The notes under the pieces are model-generated. The model did not search any database, had not been told where the DNA came from, and saw nothing but the letters and a program-made list of their open reading frames with translations. Position numbers and translations under genes: made by a program. DNA of 51,384 bases from Bacteroidetes bacterium UBA7674 (lineage in GTDB: Bacteria; Bacteroidota; Bacteroidia; Chitinophagales; Chitinophagaceae). Below, one piece after another: positions 1 through 8,879 of this stretch. The DNA is taken from NCBI GenBank assembly GCA_002483105.1, contig DLHG01000006.1:1-51384 (forward strand), given 5' to 3'. How positions within the stretch are numbered: the first letter of the stretch is position 1; each line of letters begins with the position of its first letter.

Positions 1-223
1 TAACAATCAGTTAACAAACAAAAACAAGGTCCGGGTGGCTAAGAAGCGCGCCGGTATTGGGTTTATACAAACATTTTCACTTCCCGGGCAACATTTCAGA
101 TGCCTGGAGGTACATTCTTTTTTGATGGTCTTTTTATGCGTAAAGCATACTGCAGCACGAGCAGGATCAGCGCTATTAAAAGCGGGAGGGGTACATAATA
201 CATTTAATACGGTCTGAGTTTTT

Positions 224-2989
224 TTATTTCTTCTTAATATTCATTGTTCTTCTCTTCTGCTTCACCTCGAAGAACACTGTTTTTTCCTGGTTGTTGGTCA
301 GGTCTACCATTTGTGAAAACTCCACAGGGCGGAAATTCTCATCAAAAGCAGCCTCACTCAGGCTAACAGAGTAATTGTCGGTAGGCAGATTGAAGTAAAA
401 CTCTCCATTCTCATCCGTAATCGTACTATATGTTGAATTATCAGTTCCTTTTACTATTACCTTAATGCGTGCTACGCTGAACTTAAGGTTTGAGGTAGAA
501 TCTTTGCGCACCGTAACCTGTCCTTGTAAGACTTTACACTTACGGAAAGGTACATACTGAGTACCACTACCTGCGAAATCCTGCATAGAGCCTGCTACAG
601 GAGCCCAACCTTTAATTTTGCTGGTATAACCCATGTCAGCTTTCAGCAGTGTATCTTCTGTATTCTTAACGTGTACTGCGCCGTCGGCATCGGAGATGAA
701 CATATTCTCGTTCAGGGTCATCATCTGTCCTTCGATCGGTTCTTCGCCTTTATCTATCATGCCATTACTGTTCTCGTCTTTGAACAAAACAATTTTAGCC
801 GATTTGTATTTTTTCACTGCCACGCAAGGCGCTTGTAAACGTATGCGCAAAGAAGCATTAACATAAGTGCCTATCGGGCTGCCATCTGCCTTGCCTACAG
901 GTAATACACCATTCAGGTTGAAGTCGTAGCCTCTCTTGTTATTGGTATAAGCGGCGTTCATTACCAGGCTTGATACCTTTACGTTGTCCTGGGATGTTTG
1001 TGTGTGGTTGTATTGTACACGTACATTCATTTGTTTCTTCAGCAGGCTTGCTTCCAGGTACGGGCTTAATAGTATGCGCTCGTATTTACCCGGCTTGTTG
1101 ATATAGCTGATAAATTCTGTATAGTAGAAAGGTCCGTTATCGTAACGGGCAGCAAGGCCCAGGAACTTAACCTGCATAGTAGCCTGGAAACTAGTCACCA
1201 ATACCTTAGGCCCTGTATAACCTGTAGCTGTAGCCAATGCTGCATAACCGTTCAGGTTCAGGAAAGTTTTGTTTCCGAAGAAGAACGTGTTGGCCATGTT
1301 CAGGTAATCATAGGTAGTAACCGTAGAAGTACCATCAGCAGCTTGCCTTTGTGTCTGGCGTCCACCGGATAATAATACACTTGTAGACCTGTGACTATAC
1401 CCTACTCTTGCACCATAATTGTGTGTTTCTGTATTGAAGGCGTCGCTGATGATGCTTGTATCTGCGAAGTATGTTTGTTTTCTTGAGCTGTACTCATAAA
1501 AACCACCCGCTAAGAACCTACCGAAAAGCACTCTTACGTCATGACTTTGTGCGCGTTGTCCTTTAAAAGTACCAGCATATGCATTGCTGTTGTATAGTAC
1601 ATTAGACTGTATATTCAGCTTATTACCACCGTGTATAAAGTTGTAACCAAGAGAGCTACCCATTAATGGGTTCTTTCCGCTGAAAGTGGCGTCCTTCTTA
1701 GAGTACTCCATGCTGACACCAGTGAAGAAGTCTAGCTTTGTTTGTTCGCCCAGCTTGATGAATAATTTCTGTTTCGCGATGCTGCTGGTGAGCTTTTCAA
1801 TGTGGTCTATATTAGTAGAGAGCTCTTCGGCAACCATTACGTTGTCGCGAAGTGCATGGGTGAGCGTAGCACCGATCGTCTGGTAATTACCTGAGCGGCT
1901 TTTCGCCACACCATAGAGGCTGATGCTGTTTTTATCTTTCCAGTTGTAGGCTACTTTACCACCATAACCGTCCATCATAAACTCGTTCATCTCTATCACG
2001 TTACCTGCACTCAGTTGCAGCTTTTCGCCGGTATATTCCAGGCGCGCAATGCTGTTGTCGTTGCTTCCACCTTGTGAAGAGAATGTAGTAGACCTTAAGG
2101 ATACTGCTACACGATCTTTTTCGGTAACATCTACACTACCATAGAGTGCACCATAATATTGGATGTTAGATCTTTCTTTTGTTCCCTCATACGTACCACC
2201 TGCTTCGAATTGCAATGGCATATCGGCATATGCAGAGCTGTGCTCTTTGAATATGCTGCCTATCTTGGCAATGGTTTGAGAGAGATTATACGCGTCGCCG
2301 TTGGCTACCACTATCCTTATCTCTTCCTTAGAAAGCATTTGGAATTCCCTTTCGGTCATGGTGAGCTTAATGTTGTATATAGTATCAGCACCGGCTTTTA
2401 CATCTATTGCGGCTTTATCGTCCAGGTGCAGGAAGCGGTTCTCACTGGTGATAGTGTAGTGACCGTCCATGTTGCCTGTGTTCTTAATATATACAGGAAC
2501 AGAAATATTCTTTTGAAAACCCGGGAGCACCATAGTACCATTAAGCAGGCTGGCACGGAAACCTGAGATCTCTTTCATTTTAACATTGAAAGAAGTGCTT
2601 TCCATTTCGCCGGAACTAAGACTGCGGTAGTCCACCTTCACTACCTGCCATTCAGCAGAGTTAGATACTGCAGGATAAAGGCGCAGTGGAACGATAGCGC
2701 TATTGTTTGCTTCTACGGTAACAGTTACTACCTGCTGGGTAGTCATCTGCCAACCCTCAGGAATAGATATCCTAAGCTGAAGTTGTAAAGGAGTAGAAGA
2801 AGTATTTTGTATAGTAAGTGCGTTGTAAACGAAATCTTTGCTGCCAACTGCTATCAGTGAATCTTTAATGAAAGATGTTTTGGTAGCGTTTTTCAAAACC
2901 TGTGCAGATGAGCTGAAAGCTATCAATATCATGGCGGCACAAAGCATGAGCTTTGTACTTATCGCCTTATATGTGAATTGCTTTGTCAT
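224..2989 (-). CDS. Large outer-membrane protein with NEW3-like N-terminus and carboxypeptidase-regulatory-like C-terminus
   Basis: About 921 residues. The chosen Met (MTKQFTYK) precedes a clear signal peptide ending in SSAQ and follows a purine-rich AGAGAGAG stretch; an in-frame Met 12 codons earlier is less likely. After the signal come Ig/NEW3-like beta domains (residues about 30-250). A long middle part of alternating Tyr/Ser/Gly-rich strands looks like an outer-membrane beta-barrel. Two small C-terminal Ig-like modules follow: one carries an acidic FKDENSNGMIDKGEEP loop of the SdrD/EF-hand-like calcium type, the other a DENGEFYF turn typical of carboxypeptidase-regulatory domains. This suggests a surface barrel or usher-like protein, but no named family is certain. 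It is transcribed alone, towards the window edge. Confidence 0.7.
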   Translation of the reverse strand: MTKQFTYKAISTKLMLCAAMILIAFSSSAQVLKNATKTSFIKDSLIAVGSKDFVYNALTIQNTSSTPLQLQLRISIPEGWQMTTQQVVTVTVEANNSAIVPLRLYPAVSNSAEWQVVKVDYRSLSSGEMESTSFNVKMKEISGFRASLLNGTMVLPGFQKNISVPVYIKNTGNMDGHYTITSENRFLHLDDKAAIDVKAGADTIYNIKLTMTEREFQMLSKEEIRIVVANGDAYNLSQTIAKIGSIFKEHSSAYADMPLQFEAGGTYEGTKERSNIQYYGALYGSVDVTEKDRVAVSLRSTTFSSQGGSNDNSIARLEYTGEKLQLSAGNVIEMNEFMMDGYGGKVAYNWKDKNSISLYGVAKSRSGNYQTIGATLTHALRDNVMVAEELSTNIDHIEKLTSSIAKQKLFIKLGEQTKLDFFTGVSMEYSKKDATFSGKNPLMGSSLGYNFIHGGNKLNIQSNVLYNSNAYAGTFKGQRAQSHDVRVLFGRFLAGGFYEYSSRKQTYFADTSIISDAFNTETHNYGARVGYSHRSTSVLLSGGRQTQRQAADGTSTVTTYDYLNMANTFFFGNKTFLNLNGYAALATATGYTGPKVLVTSFQATMQVKFLGLAARYDNGPFYYTEFISYINKPGKYERILLSPYLEASLLKKQMNVRVQYNHTQTSQDNVKVSSLVMNAAYTNNKRGYDFNLNGVLPVGKADGSPIGTYVNASLRIRLQAPCVAVKKYKSAKIVLFKDENSNGMIDKGEEPIEGQMMTLNENMFISDADGAVHVKNTEDTLLKADMGYTSKIKGWAPVAGSMQDFAGSGTQYVPFRKCKVLQGQVTVRKDSTSNLKFSVARIKVIVKGTDNSTYSTITDENGEFYFNLPTDNYSVSLSEAAFDENFRPVEFSQMVDLTNNQEKTVFFEVKQKRRTMNIKKK

Positions 2990-3142
2990 GTTGTTATCTC
3001 TCTCTCTTTGTTGTTTGCTGCACAAAGATGGCTTTCTAAATAGCCGCTACAAAGTTTTGAGGGCTGGTTAACGAGGGATTACAATCTGCTTAACGAGTGG
3101 TTAACAAGCAAGCCCCGCAAGGCGTTGAGAAAAATGTGCGCA

Positions 3143-3171
3143 TAAAAAATGAGGGGCTTTTAGCCCCTCAT
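3143..3171 (-). terminator. Rho-independent terminator
   Basis: A 10-bp perfect stem (ATGAGGGGCT / AGCCCCTCAT) is followed on the minus strand by a T-run. It lies directly downstream of the lipoprotein gene ending at 3203 and separates it from the large outer-membrane gene. Confidence 0.8.
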
Positions 3172-3202
3172 GGTATAGTAAATAAGAAATTCTATCTAAG
3201 AA

Positions 3203-3646
3203 TTATGGTTTTGACAGCAGCATATGCTCCCCTGTAACATTTGTGTGCATTTCCAGTGTATCGAGCCTGTTGTCGTCGTGCAGGATCATCTTGTCTATTG
3301 TCCAAACCTCACCATGTACTAATATCCCGCTATTGCCGCTCTCTATGCGGGAAAAGTAGACTAGAGCTGAGGAAGCGGTCTTGAGATCGTAATATGCCTG
3401 TTCTATATTATTGCTCAGGCCATCGAGGGTAAAATTAAATTTGGCAGTACCACCTGAGTCAGAGGTGGCTACCAGAGTAAGGGTTCCCTCCATGGGCGAA
3501 ACAACAGAATCGCCGTTGTATATCCTCATTTCCCATTCGCCCTCCATCACATTAGTCCCATCCCATACCGGCTGAACATTCTGCGGGTCTCTTTTACAAG
3601 AGAACAATGTCACAGCAAAGACAAACAATATATATATTCTGTTCAT
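3203..3646 (-). CDS. Hypothetical lipoprotein
   Basis: 147 residues. The signal peptide MNRIYILFVFAVTLFSC ends in a lipobox Cys at residue 17, followed by KRDP, a charged start common in Bacteroidota surface lipoproteins. The mature part has a short lipocalin-like look (MEGEWEMRIYNGDS, then several short strands ending in MLLSKP). Function unknown. It is a single gene with its own terminator. Confidence 0.7.
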   Translation of the reverse strand: MNRIYILFVFAVTLFSCKRDPQNVQPVWDGTNVMEGEWEMRIYNGDSVVSPMEGTLTLVATSDSGGTAKFNFTLDGLSNNIEQAYYDLKTASSALVYFSRIESGNSGILVHGEVWTIDKMILHDDNRLDTLEMHTNVTGEHMLLSKP

Positions 3647-3740
3647 TTTTAGTCGTTTATGTTGAATATTAAGTTTTTAAGGCAAAAAAGCAGTAGTAAA
3701 ATAAGCAATTTCCTGATTTCGGAGGTGTAATTAACGGATT

Positions 3741-4778
3741 TTATCCTTGCGAAAGCTTTGCGATCAGTGATGAAAAGGCGAGGATATCCTCTTTTTGGGT
3801 ATCCCAGGCGCACATAAGGCGTGCCTCGTTGGTAGTGTCCTTCCAGATATAAAAGGGATAGGCGATCTGTAATGGCTTATTCCATTCGCGTGGAAGTTCT
3901 GCAAAAACCACATTTGCCTGAACGGGTTTGGTGATCCTTACCCGGGGGTACTTTACAAGTTCTGTGGCCAGTAGTCTCGCCATCTCGTTGGCATGGGATG
4001 CGGGGGCTTTCCAGTTATCGTTGGTCAGCATGGCTTCAAATTGTGCAGCGATGAATCTTGTTTTGGACGCTAACTGGATTACCTGCTTTTGCTTGAAGGC
4101 GATATGTTGTTTCAGTTCATCATTGAAAACCACTACTGCTTCGCCAAACATCATCCCGGCTTTGGTGCCACCGAGAGAAAGAATATCTATACCAGCATCA
4201 GCAGTTAATTCGCTTAATGAATTGCCCATACTTGCCGCAGCATTAAAAAAGCGTGAGCCATCCACATGCAAAAACAAACCATGTTCTTTACATAATGCGG
4301 AGATCGCTTTTAATTCTTCAATAGTGTATATCGTACCGTATTCGGTTGACTGGGTAAGTGATAATAATTTAGGTTGAGCATAGTGCACGTCACCTTTGCG
4401 TATCAATCGTTGGCGTATTGTTTCTACATCAAGTTTTCCGTTATTATTGGAAGGCAGAGCAAAGAACCTGCAGCCTGTAAATGTTTCAGGAGCAGAAGAC
4501 TCGTCATTGTAGATGTGTGATATATCGGCACAAAGCACAGAGTTGAACGACTGCGTTGCGCTACTAATGCTAAGTATGTTCGCACCTGTTCCGTTGAAGA
4601 CAAAGTATACATCAACATCGGGGGCGAACTGTTGCCTGAAGAGGTTGATAGTACGTGTGGTAATATCATCAGCACCATAGGAGCGTGCATGTCCTTCATT
4701 GGCTTTTTGCAAAGCCTCCATTACATGAGGCAACACAGGAGCATAGTTATCGCTGGCAAAACTTTTTAAATGCGACAT
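3741..4778 (-). CDS. ltaE: Low-specificity L-threonine aldolase (beta-eliminating lyase family)
   Basis: 345 residues, the normal length for this fold-type I PLP enzyme, which cleaves threonine or allo-threonine to glycine and acetaldehyde in the cytoplasm. Visible family marks are the N-terminal SDNYAPV and HARSYGAD segments, FNGTGANIL, the cofactor-ring Asp in HVDGSR (D173), and the Schiff-base lysine in SLGGTKAG (K206). The start Met gives the usual N-terminus. A weak TATCTTTA box lies about 16 nt upstream. Probably monocistronic. Confidence 0.9.
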   Translation of the reverse strand: MSHLKSFASDNYAPVLPHVMEALQKANEGHARSYGADDITTRTINLFRQQFAPDVDVYFVFNGTGANILSISSATQSFNSVLCADISHIYNDESSAPETFTGCRFFALPSNNNGKLDVETIRQRLIRKGDVHYAQPKLLSLTQSTEYGTIYTIEELKAISALCKEHGLFLHVDGSRFFNAAASMGNSLSELTADAGIDILSLGGTKAGMMFGEAVVVFNDELKQHIAFKQKQVIQLASKTRFIAAQFEAMLTNDNWKAPASHANEMARLLATELVKYPRVRITKPVQANVVFAELPREWNKPLQIAYPFYIWKDTTNEARLMCAWDTQKEDILAFSSLIAKLSQG

Positions 4779-4838
4779 AGTAAAAATTAGTGCTTAAAGA
4801 TAAAGCAATGCCGCATATTAGTTATGGCCTATTTGTTT

Positions 4839-5531
4839 CTATCTTATGGAAAGCTGTTCCTTCAGAACCACTTGTTGATCGGGCGTAGGGCCTACTTTAA
4901 ATTCTTTAAAAACTTCGAGGCAGCCATCATTCGCTTTTTTGCTTGCGAATCTTATCCATAAATATTTTCCTTTGGGTACAGGTGTGTTGTACGAACGGTT
5001 GACCGCAAGGTTTCCCCTAAAAACATAATCTTTACAATCACGACTACCTTCTGCAACATCAGAATCCAGGGAATACATAAATACTACTTCGCCTGTCTGG
5101 TTAGTGAAGCTATAGTTGGTAACAATTGATTCGGGTGCTAATACAGCCGGTGTTGCAAAACCCCTGATCTGTGCTTGTCCGCCGCCCCACATGTTCATCA
5201 CATAGCGGACAGCGTCCACCCCTGCCTTGCTCACACGGTCCTGCCCTGCAGGATTGTAACATTGCGAAGCGATGATCCAGGGCAGTGCTGCTTCAGCCCC
5301 TTGTGCGCGAGCTGTCTTTATGGCTACCTCCAGGCAATCGTGGTTGCTTAATTGCTTTTTTCTCAAAAGGTGGGATTGCTCAGGAAGACATATCTGATCT
5401 GTAGCCGGTACTGTAGTTTGTGCCCAGGCGCTGTCAAGATCCATTTTAGCGGTCAAGAGCGCCTCCTTATATTCCTGTGCGTTAACGAATTGCGCTATAG
5501 CGAGGCAAAATATTGTAAGCAACGTTTTCAT
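4839..5531 (-). CDS. Secreted cysteine-containing protein, paralogue of the gene at 5800
   Basis: 230 residues with an N-terminal signal peptide ending in FVNAQ. Residues about 30-125 match the whole mature part of the neighbouring 126-residue protein: shared CLPE, a (S)(N/D)HDC motif, an AI..A...G.E.AL.W..A..C run, then Q.RV.KAG..AVRYV...WG. A second part (about 130-230) is unique to this protein and contains GKYLWIRFASKK and two more cysteines, so it may be a stress- or ligand-sensing extension. No named domain is recognised. Probably periplasmic or exported, with disulfides between conserved cysteines. Confidence 0.6.
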   Translation of the reverse strand: MKTLLTIFCLAIAQFVNAQEYKEALLTAKMDLDSAWAQTTVPATDQICLPEQSHLLRKKQLSNHDCLEVAIKTARAQGAEAALPWIIASQCYNPAGQDRVSKAGVDAVRYVMNMWGGGQAQIRGFATPAVLAPESIVTNYSFTNQTGEVVFMYSLDSDVAEGSRDCKDYVFRGNLAVNRSYNTPVPKGKYLWIRFASKKANDGCLEVFKEFKVGPTPDQQVVLKEQLSIR

Positions 5532-5625
5532 AGTGATTCCTTTATCCCATAACAGGGATAAAATTGTGCCAGTAGAGCTTGGAGTCGGGGGTCGTATTCC
5601 GTTTTGTTTCGAGAATACAGGAGAA

Positions 5626-5719
5626 TGTCATGTTGAGCGATAGCGAAACATCTGTCATGCAGGTACGCGAATAGAGCTAATGACTATCCAGGATAGATCC
5701 TTTGTACCTCAGGATGACA
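5626..5719. repeat. MITE-like intergenic repeat with imperfect inverted ends
   Basis: A non-coding 94-bp unit whose ends are TGTCATGTTGAG and CTCAGGATGACA (inverted, two mismatches). It lies between two paralogous genes. Its text resembles dispersed intergenic repeats common in Bacteroidota chromosomes; copy number could not be checked here. Confidence 0.5.
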
Positions 5720-5745
5720 GAGGACGGCGGTAAGGTTACACAAAT

Positions 5746-5780
5746 AAAAAAGCTGCTACTCAAAAGAGTAACAGCTTTTT
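5746..5780 (-). terminator. Rho-independent terminator
   Basis: A 15-bp stem with one mismatch (AAAAAGCTGCTACTC / GAGTAACAGCTTTTT) and a short AAAA loop, followed by T-rich sequence on the minus strand. It lies just past the stop of the gene at 5800-6180. Confidence 0.75.
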
Positions 5781-5799
5781 GGAAAATATTATTAGCAGA

Positions 5800-6180
5800 C
5801 TAATCGTCAGCTACATCTTTCATTTGGTTGCCCCAGCTGTCAACAACATAACGAACAGCCTTGTCACCCGCCTTACGAACACGTGCCTGAGCACCTTCGT
5901 TACGGCAGGTAGCAGCTAACAGCCACTCCAGCGCTTCTTCGTTACCAACTGTTTTTGCGCTACGGATAGCCTGCATTACACAGTCGTGGTCGCTGATGTG
6001 CGGAGCCCTTAAAGGATTAGTTATTTCCGGAAGACAAACGCGGAAAGCGTTCGGGCGTTCGTAGTCGTTCCACGCTTTACCAAGGTCATACTTCACCGCT
6101 TCCCACTCGGTGCTGTTCACATCCTGGGCAAATAAAGTACCCGATATCAAGATAAAAAGTGCAGTAAATACAGATTTCAT
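5800..6180 (-). CDS. Small secreted cysteine-containing protein
   Basis: 126 residues from MKSVFTALFILI, a good signal peptide ending in LFAQ. A longer reading frame reaches 6258, but its extra 26 residues run toward the stop of the upstream glycosyltransferase gene and precede the signal peptide, so the inner Met is preferred. The mature part contains CLPE, SDHDC and an AATC cysteine, and ends with AVRYVVDSWG; all are shared with the longer paralogue at 4839. Function unknown. Expected to be periplasmic or exported. Confidence 0.65.
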   Translation of the reverse strand: MKSVFTALFILISGTLFAQDVNSTEWEAVKYDLGKAWNDYERPNAFRVCLPEITNPLRAPHISDHDCVMQAIRSAKTVGNEEALEWLLAATCRNEGAQARVRKAGDKAVRYVVDSWGNQMKDVADD

Positions 6181-6241
6181 GTTCAAAATTTCAATAAATG
6201 TAAAATAAATAGCAAAAAATACATAGCCCTTTGCAAAAGAA

Positions 6242-7378
6242 TTACTTGCCGGCCTCATCTACACACTTCATCATGCAGCTCCAAAGGCGCTCAGAGGACT
6301 TTTGCCAGTTAAACTTTTCTACCTGGGCAGGAGCGGCTTCTATGAGTTTAGCCCTGAGGCGCTCATCTTTGTATATCATACCCATTTTTTCCGCTATATC
6401 ATCCACGTTGGTGGGGTCAACAAGCAAAGCAGCATCGCCTGCGACCTCGGGCATAGAGGAAGTATTGCTTACCACGGCCGGGACATTGCACTGCAAGGCC
6501 TCCAGTATAGGGATACCAAAGCCCTCGAATAAAGATGCATAGACGAGCGCATAAGCGCCGCCCAGTACCCTGCTCAGCTCTGTCACATCCATATAGCCGA
6601 CCCATTTCACGTCGTCTTTAAAAGGCATTTCGTCTTTCATCTCCAGCACGGCTTCGTACTTCCATGCCATTCTGCCTACTATTACCAGCTTCATATCGCT
6701 GCGGTGTTTCTTTTTGAAAGCAATGAACGCTTTTAAAAGATTGACGATATTCTTACGCGGATGCAATGCCCCGGCAAAAACAAAATACTCGCAACCATCA
6801 GCATATTGCTCTTTTACCTCTTCCCTTTCGGTATGAGTGAGCGGCCTGTATTCGTCGTGAGCACCGTTGTACACCACATCTATCTTGTCGAGCGGAACAT
6901 TATATCGTTGGGCAATATCTTCTTTAGAGTATGTAGATACCGTAGCCAGCCTTGTAGCCTTTCGGGCGAACAAAGGGGAGTAATGCCTCCAGTACAGCCT
7001 GTGTGATAGCTTAAAATGCTCCGGATAGTGCTCAAAGGCCAGGTCGTGCATTACCAGGCAGGTAGGTACAGACGTTTTGAGCGATGTCTGGCTGTCGGGG
7101 GAGAGGAATAAGTCTACCTTATACTTCTTCAGCAAGGCAGGTATACGCCATTCAAACCAGATATTAAACAAAATAGGATGCCTTGCCTGCGGTGAAACCA
7201 CTACGGGAGTAACATTGGGGCCGAAAATAAACGATGGGTCATACGGTCTGTCGAAAAAGAAAATAAACTCATGCTCCGGGTGCTGGAGCACGATCTTTTC
7301 GAGTGTCCGGTGTGTAAACCAACCTATTCCTTCCAGTTTTCCTTTTAATAATAACCGGGTATTTACCGCAATCCGCAT
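6242..7378 (-). CDS. Glycosyltransferase family 4 (GT-B fold)
   Basis: 378 residues. The N-terminal Rossmann half begins MRIAVNTRLLL, and the C-terminal donor-binding half shows FVFAGALHPRKNIVNLLKAF, KLVIVGRMAWK and YASLFEGFGIPILEAL. The last is the GT4 E-x7-E-type signature that binds the nucleotide-sugar phosphates. It is likely a cytoplasmic or membrane-associated retaining sugar transferase for a surface polysaccharide. A flippase gene is divergently oriented next door, which fits polysaccharide export. A TATTTTTG box lies 12 nt before the ATG. Confidence 0.88.
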   Translation of the reverse strand: MRIAVNTRLLLKGKLEGIGWFTHRTLEKIVLQHPEHEFIFFFDRPYDPSFIFGPNVTPVVVSPQARHPILFNIWFEWRIPALLKKYKVDLFLSPDSQTSLKTSVPTCLVMHDLAFEHYPEHFKLSHRLYWRHYSPLFARKATRLATVSTYSKEDIAQRYNVPLDKIDVVYNGAHDEYRPLTHTEREEVKEQYADGCEYFVFAGALHPRKNIVNLLKAFIAFKKKHRSDMKLVIVGRMAWKYEAVLEMKDEMPFKDDVKWVGYMDVTELSRVLGGAYALVYASLFEGFGIPILEALQCNVPAVVSNTSSMPEVAGDAALLVDPTNVDDIAEKMGMIYKDERLRAKLIEAAPAQVEKFNWQKSSERLWSCMMKCVDEAGK

Positions 7379-7390
7379 ACGCTATGGCAA

Positions 7391-7398
7391 CAAAAATA
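7391..7398 (-). promoter_or_regulatory. -7 box (TATTTTTG) for the GT4 gene
   Basis: Exact match to the Bacteroidota TAnnTTTG -7 element on the minus strand, 12 nt before the start codon at 7378. No clear TTG -33 element at 17-23 nt. Confidence 0.4.
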
Positions 7399-7435
7399 TA
7401 ATTTTACCGTTTTAAGGCAGCGAAAATACGCTCTA

Positions 7436-8878
7436 ATGCGCCGTTTTTTTGTAAAAAATCTACTTTTTGTCCTTGCAGTTAACATCCTGGTGAAACCGGC
7501 GTGGATATTTCTCATTGACAGAACGGTGCAAAACCGCGTTGGGAACGCCGCTTATGGTACTTACCTGGCGCTATTTAACCTTTCCGTTATTTTTCAAATT
7601 ATCCTCGATTTCGGGTTAACGAACTATAATAGCCGTGCAATAGCCCGCGAACCGGACAAGCTCGGGCAGATATTCCCCTCAATGCTCTCGGCAAGGGTGG
7701 TTTTGGCGGCTCTGTATATGGTGCTCACCTGCTTTACAGGCATAATAATGGGCTTCGGCACCCGGGAGATGCTGATGCTGGTGGCGGTACTGGTGTTCCA
7801 GTCGCTGAATGCCTTGCTGCAGTTCCTGCGCAGCAATGTAGCCGGCCTGCATAAGTTCCGCACGGATGGCGTGCTTTCCATCCTGGACAGGTTCCTGATG
7901 ATAATAGTGTGTGGTGTCCTCCTGCTGATACCTGCAACCGGCGACCACTTTAAGATAGAATGGTTCATCTATGTACAAATCGCCTGTTACGCAGCAGCAG
8001 CGATAGTATCGTACATAGTTCTGAAGAAGATATCGAAGGCCTCTTTTCACTTTACCCTACATGTACCCAATGTGCTGAAGATAATGCGGGAGAGCCTGCC
8101 TTATGCAGCGCTTATTTTCCTGATGTCTATCTATACCAGGGTGGACACCATTATGCTGAAACGCATATTAGGCGAAGAGGGAGACGTACAGAACGGTATC
8201 TATGCGCACTCTTACCGCCTACTGGACATGGGTAATATGTTCGGGGTGATGTTTGCTTCCATGCTGCTACCTATGTTTGGACGAATGCTCTTGCAAAAGG
8301 AAAATATACAGCCGTTGATACAGCTCTGTGTAAACATGATGTTGCCATTCTCTGTAATGGTGGCTGTTGCGTCGGCATTCTACGGAACACCTATTGTACA
8401 TACGCTCTATGAACACGCCACAGAGGGCGAGGGTTTGCTCTTTGCGCTGCTGATGGCGTCGTTTCCCGCTTTCTGCATGATGTATGTGTATTCTACACTA
8501 TTGACAGCCAACGGCAGTATGCGCCTGCTGATAAAAATAGCAGCGGTAGGCGTGGTACTGAATATCGGGCTGAACCTATGGCTGATACCTGATCATAAAG
8601 CTGTTGGCGCTGCAATTAGCGGACTTGTCACCCAGACAGCAGTAACTATCGGCTTCATTATCTTCTCCGGGAAGACATTGAGGCTGCCCGTTAATACCCG
8701 ATGGATAGCAGCACATGGTGGCTTTGTGCTCATCGCGATCGGTGCTGCCTATTGCAGCAGTATGCTACCCATGCACTGGTATTTACAACTAGGGGTATAT
8801 GGGCTGGTATGCCTCGGGCTGATGTTCGCGTTCCGGTTTGTTTCCATACAAGCGATCAAGCAACTGGCCAACAGGTAA
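7436..8878 (+). CDS. Polysaccharide flippase (Wzx/MATE-like, oligosaccharide exporter)
   Basis: 480 residues with about 12-14 predicted membrane helices across the whole length. The N-terminal YGTYLALFNLSVIFQIILDF and the following NSRAIAREPD loop are typical of the PST/Wzx flippase family, which moves undecaprenyl-linked oligosaccharides across the inner membrane. The start ATGCGCCG is the first in-frame Met. The divergent glycosyltransferase upstream supports a role in surface glycan assembly. The convergent BrkB-like gene ends only 1 nt away. Confidence 0.85.
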   Translation: MRRFFVKNLLFVLAVNILVKPAWIFLIDRTVQNRVGNAAYGTYLALFNLSVIFQIILDFGLTNYNSRAIAREPDKLGQIFPSMLSARVVLAALYMVLTCFTGIIMGFGTREMLMLVAVLVFQSLNALLQFLRSNVAGLHKFRTDGVLSILDRFLMIIVCGVLLLIPATGDHFKIEWFIYVQIACYAAAAIVSYIVLKKISKASFHFTLHVPNVLKIMRESLPYAALIFLMSIYTRVDTIMLKRILGEEGDVQNGIYAHSYRLLDMGNMFGVMFASMLLPMFGRMLLQKENIQPLIQLCVNMMLPFSVMVAVASAFYGTPIVHTLYEHATEGEGLLFALLMASFPAFCMMYVYSTLLTANGSMRLLIKIAAVGVVLNIGLNLWLIPDHKAVGAAISGLVTQTAVTIGFIIFSGKTLRLPVNTRWIAAHGGFVLIAIGAAYCSSMLPMHWYLQLGVYGLVCLGLMFAFRFVSIQAIKQLANR

Positions 8879-8879
8879 G

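Noticed and set aside
35..217. 60-codon GTG-started frame at the window edge
   Set aside because: No ribosome site, no family, low-complexity-free but unconvincing protein; it lies in the tail region of the gene ending at 224.
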